A program made the position numbers and the translations under genes. The notes under the pieces are model-generated. The model saw only the letters and a program-made list of their open reading frames with translations, did no database searches and was not told the origin of the DNA. Positions 1-5,130 of a stretch of 7,986 nt of DNA are shown here, one piece after another (position 1 is the first letter of the stretch; each line of letters starts with the position of its first letter). Origin of the DNA: Methanoregula sp. (lineage in GTDB: Archaea; Halobacteriota; Methanomicrobia; Methanomicrobiales; Methanospirillaceae); NCBI GenBank assembly GCA_028705545.1, contig JAQWDG010000070.1, forward strand, positions 1-7,986, given 5' to 3'.

Positions 1-1016
1 GCGAAGACCGGGCAGGACAGGAGATTGCCCGGCTCGCTGCATTCCCGGCCTTGAATCCCAACCCGGTCTTCGAGGTCCGGCCGGACCGGACCTTCAGTTA
101 CATGAACCCGGCTACCACAAATGTGCTCCTCGCCCTCGGCCTTTCTCCGGACCTCTCGGTATTTTTACCCGTTGACTTCGACAAGGTTGTCCCTGCAGAT
201 GCGGCAGCGGCACCGGTGAGGGCGTGCCGGGTCGTGCAGATCCGCGAACGGTACTTCCACGAGTCGATCTGCATTATCCCCGGGCAGACCTCTGTCAGGG
301 TTTACGCATACGATATCACCGACCGGGTGCATGCAACGGAAGCGCTTTCGTATGCCAACCACAAGCTGGGTATCCTCACGAGCATCACCCGACACGATAT
401 CCAGAACAAACTGAGCGGCGTCTTTGGCTATCTCGACCTGCTCAGGGGGTCCTTGCGCGACCCGCAGCTGATCGGGTACCTCGACAAGGCGGAAACCTCG
501 GCAGAGGCAATCCGCCACCATATCGATTTCACCCGGGATTACGAATCGCTCGGGGGAACCGCACCGGTCTGGCAGGAGATCCGCCCCATACTCGCAGACG
601 TGCGGTCCCGGTTCGATCTCACCGAAATCTCCTTTGAGGACCCCGCACCCGGATTTGCCGTCTTTGCCGACCCGATGTTTGCCAAGGTTCTCTACAACCT
701 TGTCGACAACTCGCTGCACCACGGCGTGCATGTCCGGCATATCCGGGTACAGAGCCACCCCTCCGATACCGGGTGCCTCCTGATCTATGAAGACGACGGC
801 GTGGGAATCCCGCAGGACAAAAAGGAGCTGATCTTCGAGCGCGGCTTTACCACTTCGTCGGGAACGTCCCGGACCTCCGGCCTCGGCCTGTTCCTGGTCC
901 GGGACATCCTTGCCATCACCGGCATTACGATCCATGAGACGGGGGTAGCCGGGGAGGGCACGCGATTTGAGATCGCCATTCCCCCGGGTAAGTGGCGGTC
1001 GGGGCCGGCACCCTAA
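1..1016 (+). CDS. PAS-domain sensor histidine kinase, 5' partial
   Basis: The reading frame is open from the window edge (frame of base 3), so the N-terminus is missing; a TTG at 51 is probably internal because the residues before it (ending AAFPALNPNPVFEV) read as a normal PAS-domain start. Numbering from that TTG, residues 1-95 form one PAS sensor domain. The dimerisation/phosphoacceptor helix follows at 101-165 with His115 in RHDIQNKL. The ATPase domain has an N-box (YNLVDN, Asn216 and Asn220), a G1 box (DDGVGIP, 248-254), an F-box (FERGF, 262-266) and a G2 box (GLGLFLV, 277-283). It should autophosphorylate on His115 and pass phosphate to a response regulator, but none is encoded in this window. 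No transmembrane segment is visible in the part present, so it may be a soluble cytoplasmic kinase. The H-box is the HDIxN type common in methanogen kinases rather than bacterial HELRTPL. The stop (TAA, 1014-1016) faces the convergent thrS. Confidence 0.93.
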   Translation, partial: EDRAGQEIARLAAFPALNPNPVFEVRPDRTFSYMNPATTNVLLALGLSPDLSVFLPVDFDKVVPADAAAAPVRACRVVQIRERYFHESICIIPGQTSVRVYAYDITDRVHATEALSYANHKLGILTSITRHDIQNKLSGVFGYLDLLRGSLRDPQLIGYLDKAETSAEAIRHHIDFTRDYESLGGTAPVWQEIRPILADVRSRFDLTEISFEDPAPGFAVFADPMFAKVLYNLVDNSLHHGVHVRHIRVQSHPSDTGCLLIYEDDGVGIPQDKKELIFERGFTTSSGTSRTSGLGLFLVRDILAITGITIHETGVAGEGTRFEIAIPPGKWRSGPAP

Positions 1017-1022
1017 ATACTA

Positions 1023-1028
1023 TTTTTT
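1023..1028 (+). terminator. oligo-T terminator after the kinase gene
   Basis: A T6 run begins seven bases after the kinase stop codon. Archaeal RNA polymerase commonly releases at T-runs without needing a hairpin, so this is the likely 3' end of the plus-strand transcript. A hairpin is not evident. Confidence 0.45.
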
Positions 1029-1148
1029 CCCACGGAGGAATGGGAAAACCCCGGGTTGACTTTTAAAAAAACGACACGGACGGGAAACAACCCGGCTGAT
1101 AAGGACAAAATCCTCTCCGAACCACAATCGCACGATCTCCCGTATGGG

Positions 1149-1168
1149 AAAAACAAAAAATAAAAAAA
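1149..1168 (-). terminator. tandem oligo-T terminator after thrS
   Basis: On the minus strand, 14 bases after the thrS stop, there are three closely spaced T-runs: T7 (1162-1168), T6 (1155-1160) and T5 (1149-1153). Serial T-runs like these are the standard archaeal termination signal. The gap between the convergent genes (1017-1181) holds nothing else that I can support. Confidence 0.6.
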
Positions 1169-1181
1169 GATTTTTGGATTT

Positions 1182-3029
1182 TCAGATATACCGCGCCTTG
1201 AGCGAGAGCTTGCGCGGGGTATAGAGCGGGCGGAACGGCTTGCCTGCAATCTCTGTCTTGACCGCTGCGATAAGGGCATCCGTGGTCAGCTGCTCCTTGT
1301 GCGGCTTGTTCGGCTCGGACTTCCGGCGGATGGTGACGGTGAGCTTCTTACCGGCCATCTCTTCGTCGCCTACAACAATCACGTAGGGCACCCAGTCCAT
1401 ACCGGCTTCGCGGACTTTTTTGCCCACGCTCTCGTCGCGGTCATCGAGATCGCAGCGGATGCTCTGGGCATTGATCGCATCGCAGATCTCCTTTGCATAC
1501 GCGGTGTGACGCTCGGTAACCGGCACGACCCGGACCTGAACCGGCGAGAGCCAGGTCGGCAGGGAGGGTACCTTCTGGGTCGAGATGTTCTCAAGGATTG
1601 CGCAGATCACGCGCTCGACACTGCCTGTCGGGGAGCAGTGGAGGATCGGCGGGTAGACCGGGGTGCCGTCTTCCTTGTAGTACTTGATATTAAACCGGGT
1701 TGAGCTCTCGACATCGATCTGGACGGTCGGGTTCTCGATGGGCCGGTTCTGGCCGTCGATTGCCGCGAGGTCGATCTTGGCCTCCCAGTAGTGGACGCGC
1801 TCGGAGAGGACTTCGATAAGCATCGGGCAGTCGGACTCTTTGACGATCTTCTTGACCCATGCCTCGTTCTCGTCGTAGAACTTCTTCGTGCACCGGAATG
1901 CGGCGACGAGTTTTGTCTCGAAATCCCGGCCGGTCTGCCAGCCGATGGCAAGCTGCTCTTCAAAGCACTTCATGGCCTCGGGCATATCGGTGCAGAGCGA
2001 GTGCATATCGGGCATCGTGAATGCACGGAGCCGCTTTAACCCGATGACTTCCCCTTTCTGTTCGTGCCGGAAGGAGTAGGTGGAGAGCTCGTACATCTTT
2101 AAGGGGAGGGTGTTTTTCGAGATGTGCATGTCCCGCATGATCGAGAACATGCCAAAGCATGCGGCAAACCGGAGCATCATGTTCCGGTTGTTGCTCTTGA
2201 ACCGGTACTGCCGCTCGCCGAACTTGGCCGCGTGCTCGCAGATCGCCTTGTCGCCAAGGTCGTACATGACCGGGGTCTCTACCGGGGTCGCGCCGTACGG
2301 GAGCACGAGCGCAAGGACGTAATCGGCAAGGAGGTCGCGGACGAGCTTGCCCTTGGGCATCCAGCGCAGGCAGCCGACATCGCTCGCGGGCTCGTAGTCG
2401 ACGAGCTCCTTTGACCGCATCAGTTCGACGTGGGCCGGTTCTCCGCCGGTCGGTTCTGCAACGCCCAGTTCCTTTTTGACCAGGCAGCCGAACGGTGTGT
2501 TGTCGAGGTACTCGTGGTAGTCATGGGTCTTCCCGTCGGGGGTCATGACAAACCAGTCGTGGGTCGCCTCTTTCTTGCCCTTCTTTTTCGAGACAAGCTC
2601 ACCCTCTTCGCCACCGGGGACGATGGTCTTGGAGAGCTCGGAGAGCGGGTGGCCCTTGCAGGAGATCTTGAACGATTTGTACCAGCCGAACGGGGCACGC
2701 TTTACCTTAAACCCTTCTTCGGTGAGGCCGTCCTTGAGCGCATTTAAGGCCGGGATGGCGACATCGGCGGGTGCGAGGTCGCTTGAAAGGTGGGCGTACG
2801 GGTAGATGACGATCTTGTCTGCGTGCACCTGCCCGGCGGTGGTCTTTACTTCCTCGACAGCCTGGGCGACGACGCCCTCGATGTCTTCCTGGTCGACAGA
2901 TTCAACCGCAGAGAATACCGTGAGCGCGTCTTCTTCGCGGTCAGCGAGAACGGCTCCCTCCTCTGCCATCTTCGTTTTCTTTTTGGCTTCGTATTCGATG
3001 TAATCCGAATGTATCAGAAGAAGTCGCAT
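1182..3029 (-). CDS. thrS: Threonyl-tRNA synthetase, archaeal type
   Basis: This 615-residue enzyme charges tRNA-Thr with threonine in the cytoplasm. Residues 1 to about 145 (starting MRLLLIHSDYIEYE) are the archaea-specific editing domain, related to D-aminoacyl-tRNA deacylases, which removes misattached serine. The class II catalytic core spans about 200-490. Motif 2 contains YSFRHEQKGE (Arg321) and motif 3 contains GSVERVICAILE (Arg473). The zinc ligands expected for ThrRS are present: Cys291 (AACFGMF), His342 (PDMHSLC) and His464 (ILHCSP). The anticodon-binding domain is about 497-600. A lysine-rich linker (148-153) joins editing and catalytic parts. Length matches full-length archaeal ThrRS. 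The ATG start is supported by GGAG eight bases upstream and by the editing domain beginning at once. It is transcribed alone, convergent with the kinase gene. Confidence 0.97.
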   Translation of the reverse strand: MRLLLIHSDYIEYEAKKKTKMAEEGAVLADREEDALTVFSAVESVDQEDIEGVVAQAVEEVKTTAGQVHADKIVIYPYAHLSSDLAPADVAIPALNALKDGLTEEGFKVKRAPFGWYKSFKISCKGHPLSELSKTIVPGGEEGELVSKKKGKKEATHDWFVMTPDGKTHDYHEYLDNTPFGCLVKKELGVAEPTGGEPAHVELMRSKELVDYEPASDVGCLRWMPKGKLVRDLLADYVLALVLPYGATPVETPVMYDLGDKAICEHAAKFGERQYRFKSNNRNMMLRFAACFGMFSIMRDMHISKNTLPLKMYELSTYSFRHEQKGEVIGLKRLRAFTMPDMHSLCTDMPEAMKCFEEQLAIGWQTGRDFETKLVAAFRCTKKFYDENEAWVKKIVKESDCPMLIEVLSERVHYWEAKIDLAAIDGQNRPIENPTVQIDVESSTRFNIKYYKEDGTPVYPPILHCSPTGSVERVICAILENISTQKVPSLPTWLSPVQVRVVPVTERHTAYAKEICDAINAQSIRCDLDDRDESVGKKVREAGMDWVPYVIVVGDEEMAGKKLTVTIRRKSEPNKPHKEQLTTDALIAAVKTEIAGKPFRPLYTPRKLSLKARYI

Positions 3030-3034
3030 AGCTT

Positions 3035-3041
3035 CATCTCC
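3035..3041 (-). promoter_or_regulatory. thrS ribosome binding site
   Basis: On the minus strand GGAGATG lies just before the thrS start, with GGAG ending eight bases before the ATG. This matches the 3' end of archaeal 16S rRNA and fixes the start at 3029. The ATG inside the motif is out of frame. Confidence 0.6.
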
Positions 3042-3060
3042 AAACCGGAACGATTATTCG

Positions 3061-3067
3061 TATAAAT
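3061..3067 (+). promoter_or_regulatory. possible plus-strand TATA box in the thrS upstream gap
   Basis: TATAAAT read on the plus strand would place a transcript start near 3088-3092, divergent from thrS. A T6 run (3245-3250) lies downstream as a possible end, so a short transcript of about 160 nt is conceivable. No large gene follows on this strand. Because the box is nearly palindromic with the overlapping AT-rich thrS promoter, it may only be part of that promoter. Confidence 0.25.
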
Positions 3068-3072
3068 TGGAT

Positions 3073-3115
3073 CCTTAAGGTATATACCCTCATTGCCCCC
3101 GAAGCTTCCTTAAGG
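3073..3115 (-). promoter_or_regulatory. thrS promoter with paired CCTTAAGG palindromes
   Basis: On the minus strand a TATATA box (3081-3086) stands so that transcription would start near 3057-3060, giving a leader of about 30 bases that contains the RBS. Perfect 8-bp palindromes CCTTAAGG lie on both sides of it, at 3108-3115 (upstream) and 3073-3080 (abutting the box downstream), with 35 bases between their starts. Such a pair around a TATA box is a reasonable place for a dimeric regulator to bind. The TATA box call is fairly safe; the operator role is inference. Confidence 0.45.
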
Positions 3116-3133
3116 GAAGGTGTAGGAAAGAAC

Positions 3134-3241
3134 ATGATTATAAGATACAGGTCGGACCTGGAGGAGGGAGACGGCTCATTTACCGGGAGCCGGAACTGCC
3201 TGTCGGGGAGAAAGCAGGGATTGCCAAAAGACCAGGAATAA
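3134..3241 (+). CDS. possible 35-residue small ORF or ncRNA
   Basis: An ATG-started frame of 35 codons (start MIIRYRSDLEEGDG) follows an AGGAAAG stretch five bases upstream and ends with TAA four bases before a T6 run (3245-3250). A TATA-like box at 3061 could drive it. The layout of box, RBS, short frame and T-run is suggestive, but the peptide is hydrophilic and resembles no family I know. The stretch also contains the interrupted palindrome CAGGTC-G-GACCTG (3148-3160), so a structured non-coding RNA or simple chance are equally possible. Confidence 0.15.
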   Translation: MIIRYRSDLEEGDGSFTGSRNCLSGRKQGLPKDQE

Positions 3242-3244
3242 CCG

Positions 3245-3250
3245 TTTTTT
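3245..3250 (+). terminator. T6 run, possible plus-strand terminator
   Basis: A plus-strand T6 run stands after the short candidate frame in the gap between thrS and the lipoprotein gene. It would end a divergent short transcript if one exists; otherwise it is only an AT-rich spot. Confidence 0.2.
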
Positions 3251-3288
3251 AATCCCCTGATGAGATCTCCAAAGGGTAAACGCAAATT

Positions 3289-3801
3289 CTAATGGTATTT
3301 CTCCCGTATCTCGAATTCCCGTGAAACGCCACAATCACAAACAATCATATACCTGCCTGGCAACAGGCTGGTTGTCGTTATTCTCTGTGCACGGGTTGAC
3401 TCCCCGGGCGCTAAATATGAGATAAGTGGTGATCGCGTCTCTTCGAATTCCGACTGGATTTCCCATGACTTATTTTCGGTTTGCCGGAAGATTGAGAATG
3501 TTGGGGGTGTGTTGTTACAGGTGAGGGTTTCTGTTCCTTCATTTACGAGGGAAAATTCAATAACTTCCCCCTGATTGTAGACAGTGGAATCCATTTTGAT
3601 AAAATCAGGATGGACGGGATTGCCCGGTTGGGTATACGTCCCCGGATTGGTTGAATTGGTGTCCAAAACGACAGGAGAGGATATATTCGGTGTAGTGGCG
3701 CCGGCAGTACAATTCTCTGAAACCGATGTGGTTGTACACCCTGCCACCAGGAGGAATATCATGAGAATCGGCAGGGCATATAGAGTTCGGGATAATGTCA
3801 T
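3289..3801 (-). CDS. small secreted lipoprotein with Ig-like fold
   Basis: Starting at the ATG at 3801, this is a 170-residue protein; an in-frame TTG lies one codon earlier (3804) but ATG is preferred. Residues 1-21 are a signal peptide with a hydrophobic stretch (ALPILMIFLLV) and a lipobox LVAGC; the Cys (residue 22) would become the lipidated first residue, anchoring the protein outside the membrane. A Ser/Thr/Pro-rich linker runs to about residue 65. The rest has the spacing of a single beta-sandwich: 'YNQGEVIEFSLVNEG', later 'LAPGES' and 'LPGRYMIVCDCG'. This resembles the Ig-like domains of BsuPI/Big-type bacterial lipoproteins, which is a resemblance by eye only. Three cysteines remain in the mature domain, two of them in CDC near the end. 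Function is unknown. It stands alone, with gaps of about 260 bp to thrS and 680 bp to dcd. Confidence 0.8.
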   Translation of the reverse strand: MTLSRTLYALPILMIFLLVAGCTTTSVSENCTAGATTPNISSPVVLDTNSTNPGTYTQPGNPVHPDFIKMDSTVYNQGEVIEFSLVNEGTETLTCNNTPPTFSIFRQTENKSWEIQSEFEETRSPLISYLAPGESTRAQRITTTSLLPGRYMIVCDCGVSREFEIREKYH

Positions 3802-4040
3802 CAATCGCCTATATTAATCGATTCATAATTTTACTATTTACTTGCTCTGTCCATAAACCCAAAACTGAACCCGGATATTTTAGAGGAATTGGCTTTTTGC
3901 AGGAATCTCCGTCCGGGAAAATTGTTGTACCAATGACAAAAGATCCTTATGCTTACCGAACCGTTTGGGAAAAAAATCTGGATATAAACGGACGATTCAA
4001 ACAGAGATCACGTGATCCTCCCGACTTTTTAAAAATTTCA
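3802..4040. other. gene-free AT-rich spacer
   Basis: This stretch upstream of the lipoprotein gene holds no reading frame with protein-like content. The one open frame crossing it on the plus strand overlaps the lipoprotein start and has no RBS or domain. Apart from the TATA-like boxes near 3833 and 3875, the only structure I see is a perfect 12-bp palindrome GATCACGTGATC (4006-4017), followed by an AT-rich tract (4025-4038). Confidence 0.5.
3875..3882 (-). promoter_or_regulatory. candidate TATA box for the lipoprotein gene
   Basis: TAAAATAT on the minus strand is the best TATA-like match upstream of the lipoprotein start. It would give a transcript start near 3850 and a leader of about 50 bases. 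A weaker TAAATAG (about 3833-3839) is an alternative giving a very short leader. The ribosome site before the ATG is weak (AGGCG). Confidence 0.3.
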
Positions 4041-4102
4041 GTCACCCCCTTACCCCCATTTGTCCATCCGTAAAAAAACTGGTCGGACCGATCGATCTCA
4101 AA
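4041..4102. repeat. direct repeat, copy 1
   Basis: This 62-bp unit matches 4263-4324 at 56 of 62 positions without a gap; from 4051 onward only 3 of 52 positions differ. In order it has two C5 tracts, CATTTG, a CCGT-A7 stretch (A7 at 4072-4078) and the core GGTCGGACCGATCGATC (4081-4097). The core can pair with ATCGGTC just beyond the repeat (4103-4109). Read on the minus strand this is a hairpin followed by T7. Confidence 0.75.
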
Positions 4103-4200
4103 ATCGGTCGGAGCGACCTCTTTTGTTCCAGTTCCAAAACCACCGTTTCCACTAAAAAATCAGACGATACGGGCAGTCATACCGATCGTAATTAGTGAAC

Positions 4201-4232
4201 GGTCAGACCGACCGATCCTGATCATTGATCGG
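4201..4232. repeat. partial third copy of the repeat core
   Basis: Bases 4201-4217 match the 17-base core of the two longer repeats with two differences (GGTCAGACCGACCGATC). CCGATC (4212-4217) pairs with GATCGG (4227-4232) across a 9-base loop, as in the other copies. The C-tract and A7 flanks of the full repeat are not conserved on its left side. Confidence 0.45.
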
Positions 4233-4262
4233 GCCAACCCCCCTCCCCATCGGGAAGCCGGG

Positions 4263-4324
4263 GTAGCCCCCCTACCCCCATTTGCCCACCCGTAAAAAAA
4301 CCGGTCGGACCGATCGATCTCAAA
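4263..4324. repeat. direct repeat, copy 2
   Basis: This is the second full copy, 222 bp from the first. It has the same order of C-tracts, CATTTG, CCGT-A7 (A7 at 4294-4300) and core (4303-4319). GACCGATC (4308-4315) pairs perfectly with GATCGGTC (4325-4332). A separate perfect 7-bp hairpin, GGGGTAG (4260-4266) with CTACCCC (4272-4278), overlaps its left edge. Confidence 0.75.
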
Positions 4325-4332
4325 GATCGGTC
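4294..4332 (-). terminator. hairpin plus T7, possible dcd transcript end
   Basis: On the minus strand the 8-bp stem GACCGATC/GATCGGTC is followed by CGACCGG and then T7 (4300-4294). An alternative short stem CGGT/ACCG sits directly before the T-run. It lies about 150 bp downstream of the dcd stop on the same strand. Copy 1 repeats the arrangement at 4072-4109, so the two could act as tandem terminators. The element's extension beyond the T-run argues that termination may not be its only role. Confidence 0.4.
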
Positions 4333-4381
4333 AGGGTGGCATCCTGCCTTTGAGCGTATCCAGCGGGTACGTCTCTTTTAA

Positions 4382-4415
4382 AGGGTTCTACCGGCCCCTG
4401 GTTTACAGGAACCCT
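4382..4415 (-). terminator. hairpin downstream of dcd
   Basis: AGGGTTC (4382-4388) and GAACCCT (4409-4415) form a 7-bp stem around a 20-base loop, about 65 bp past the dcd stop. On the minus strand it is followed by TTTAAAAG, a weak T-tract. It could protect or end the dcd message. The rest of 4333-4479 shows nothing else beyond a chance-level 9-mer repeat (CCAGCGGGT at 4360 and 4448). Confidence 0.25.
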
Positions 4416-4479
4416 ACCCGAAATCTGCAATAATCCTGGCAGTACTTCCAGCGGGTGAGATTTGACCGGACCACAATCC

Positions 4480-5031
4480 TTACCGCTTATTCTCGTGATA
4501 CCGCGAGAGGGTTGCCTGGTGCTGGTTGAGATATTTCGCATCGGCCTTCTTGTCGTACGGGTTTTCCGCCCGCTCGGTTGTGTAAAATACCAGCTGGCCG
4601 ATCGGCATACCGGCGTAGACCTTGACCGGCCGGGCGTTCACGTTTGCCATCTCCAGGGTGATAGTTCCGGCAAATCCTGCATCGATCCATCCCCCGGTCT
4701 GGTGGAGGGTGACACCGAGGCGGGCGATGCTTGACTTGCCCTCGATGGTCGCCACGATATTATCCGGAAGGCCGATGCATTCGAGGGTTTCGGCAAGGAC
4801 GAACTGTCCCGGGTTTAAGGTAAACGAATCGGCGTGGATCTCACCTACGTCCGCGGTCACGCTCGACCGGTCGTACGGGTCGATTACCTGCGTCCCGGGC
4901 TCGTACCAGACAAAATGGTTCCCGAGCCGGATATCGACAGAGTTGGGCTGGATGAGGGCCGGGTCGTACGGGTCGATTTTGATGTGGCCCCGGGCGATCC
5001 GGTCCCGGAGCTGCCAGTCGACAAGGATCAT
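4480..5031 (-). CDS. dcd: dCTP deaminase, probably bifunctional DCD-DUT
   Basis: This 183-residue protein belongs to the dCTP deaminase/dUTPase family (trimeric, cytoplasmic), which makes the dUMP or dUTP needed for thymidylate synthesis. The family core is clear: QPNSVDIRLG (28-37), EGKSSIARLG (97-106), HQTGGWIDAGF (110-120) and TLEM with the catalytic Glu127. The C-terminal arm ends with DAKYLNQHQATLSRY, the lid region that closes over the nucleotide. The segment after HQT reads GGWIDAGF, as in the bifunctional enzymes of Methanocaldococcus and mycobacteria (AG[WF]ID.GF), not AHRIDPGW as in E. coli Dcd. It therefore probably converts dCTP directly to dUMP; this is inference from memory of those sequences. 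The ATG at 5031 gives the full family length; the RBS is weak (TGGCG). The gene is preceded by a 99-bp gap and probably has its own promoter. Confidence 0.95.
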   Translation of the reverse strand: MILVDWQLRDRIARGHIKIDPYDPALIQPNSVDIRLGNHFVWYEPGTQVIDPYDRSSVTADVGEIHADSFTLNPGQFVLAETLECIGLPDNIVATIEGKSSIARLGVTLHQTGGWIDAGFAGTITLEMANVNARPVKVYAGMPIGQLVFYTTERAENPYDKKADAKYLNQHQATLSRYHENKR

Positions 5032-5076
5032 CGCCAGTATTGTGGGCGCTTATGGGTGATAAGAGGGATCCTGTCC

Positions 5077-5082
5077 AAAAAA
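5077..5082 (-). terminator. T6 run between mpA and dcd
   Basis: On the minus strand a T6 run stands 48 bases after the mpA stop and 45 bases before the dcd start. It could end the membrane-protein transcript. Read as GTATTTTTTGG it could also be a poor TATA box for dcd; I cannot decide between the two. Confidence 0.3.
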
Positions 5083-5130
5083 TACGGCGTTGCTTCCAAC
5101 GTCGTCAGGGATTCACGGTAAATTGGTTCA

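Noticed and set aside
1299..2805. Several long plus-strand frames antisense to thrS
   Set aside because: These are mirror effects of codon bias in a GC-rich gene; thrS is certain on the minus strand.
3034..3285. An 83-codon minus-strand frame upstream of thrS
   Set aside because: It covers the thrS promoter and RBS, has no domain-like content, and its end overlaps the thrS leader. It fits an open frame by chance.
3795..4073. A 92-codon plus-strand frame across the lipoprotein start and the repeat
   Set aside because: It overlaps the start of a well-supported gene on the other strand, has no RBS, and runs through the non-coding repeat (its C-terminus is translated C-tract).
4041..4332. CRISPR array
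   Set aside because: There are only two full copies plus one partial, 222 bp apart, with no regular spacers and no cas genes in the window.
4041..4332. Replication origin
   Set aside because: C/G-tracts and a GTTTCCACT (4145-4153) recall origin recognition boxes, but no complete box is present, there is no AT-rich unwinding tract between boxes, and no orc1/cdc6 gene adjoins.
4382..4415. tRNA-like element from GGTTC/GAACC arms
   Set aside because: Only one stem can be formed; no acceptor, D or anticodon arm fits around it.
4320..4541. A 73-codon minus-strand frame overlapping the 3' end of dcd
   Set aside because: It lies partly within dcd in another frame and partly in the hairpin region, with no recognisable content or start signal.
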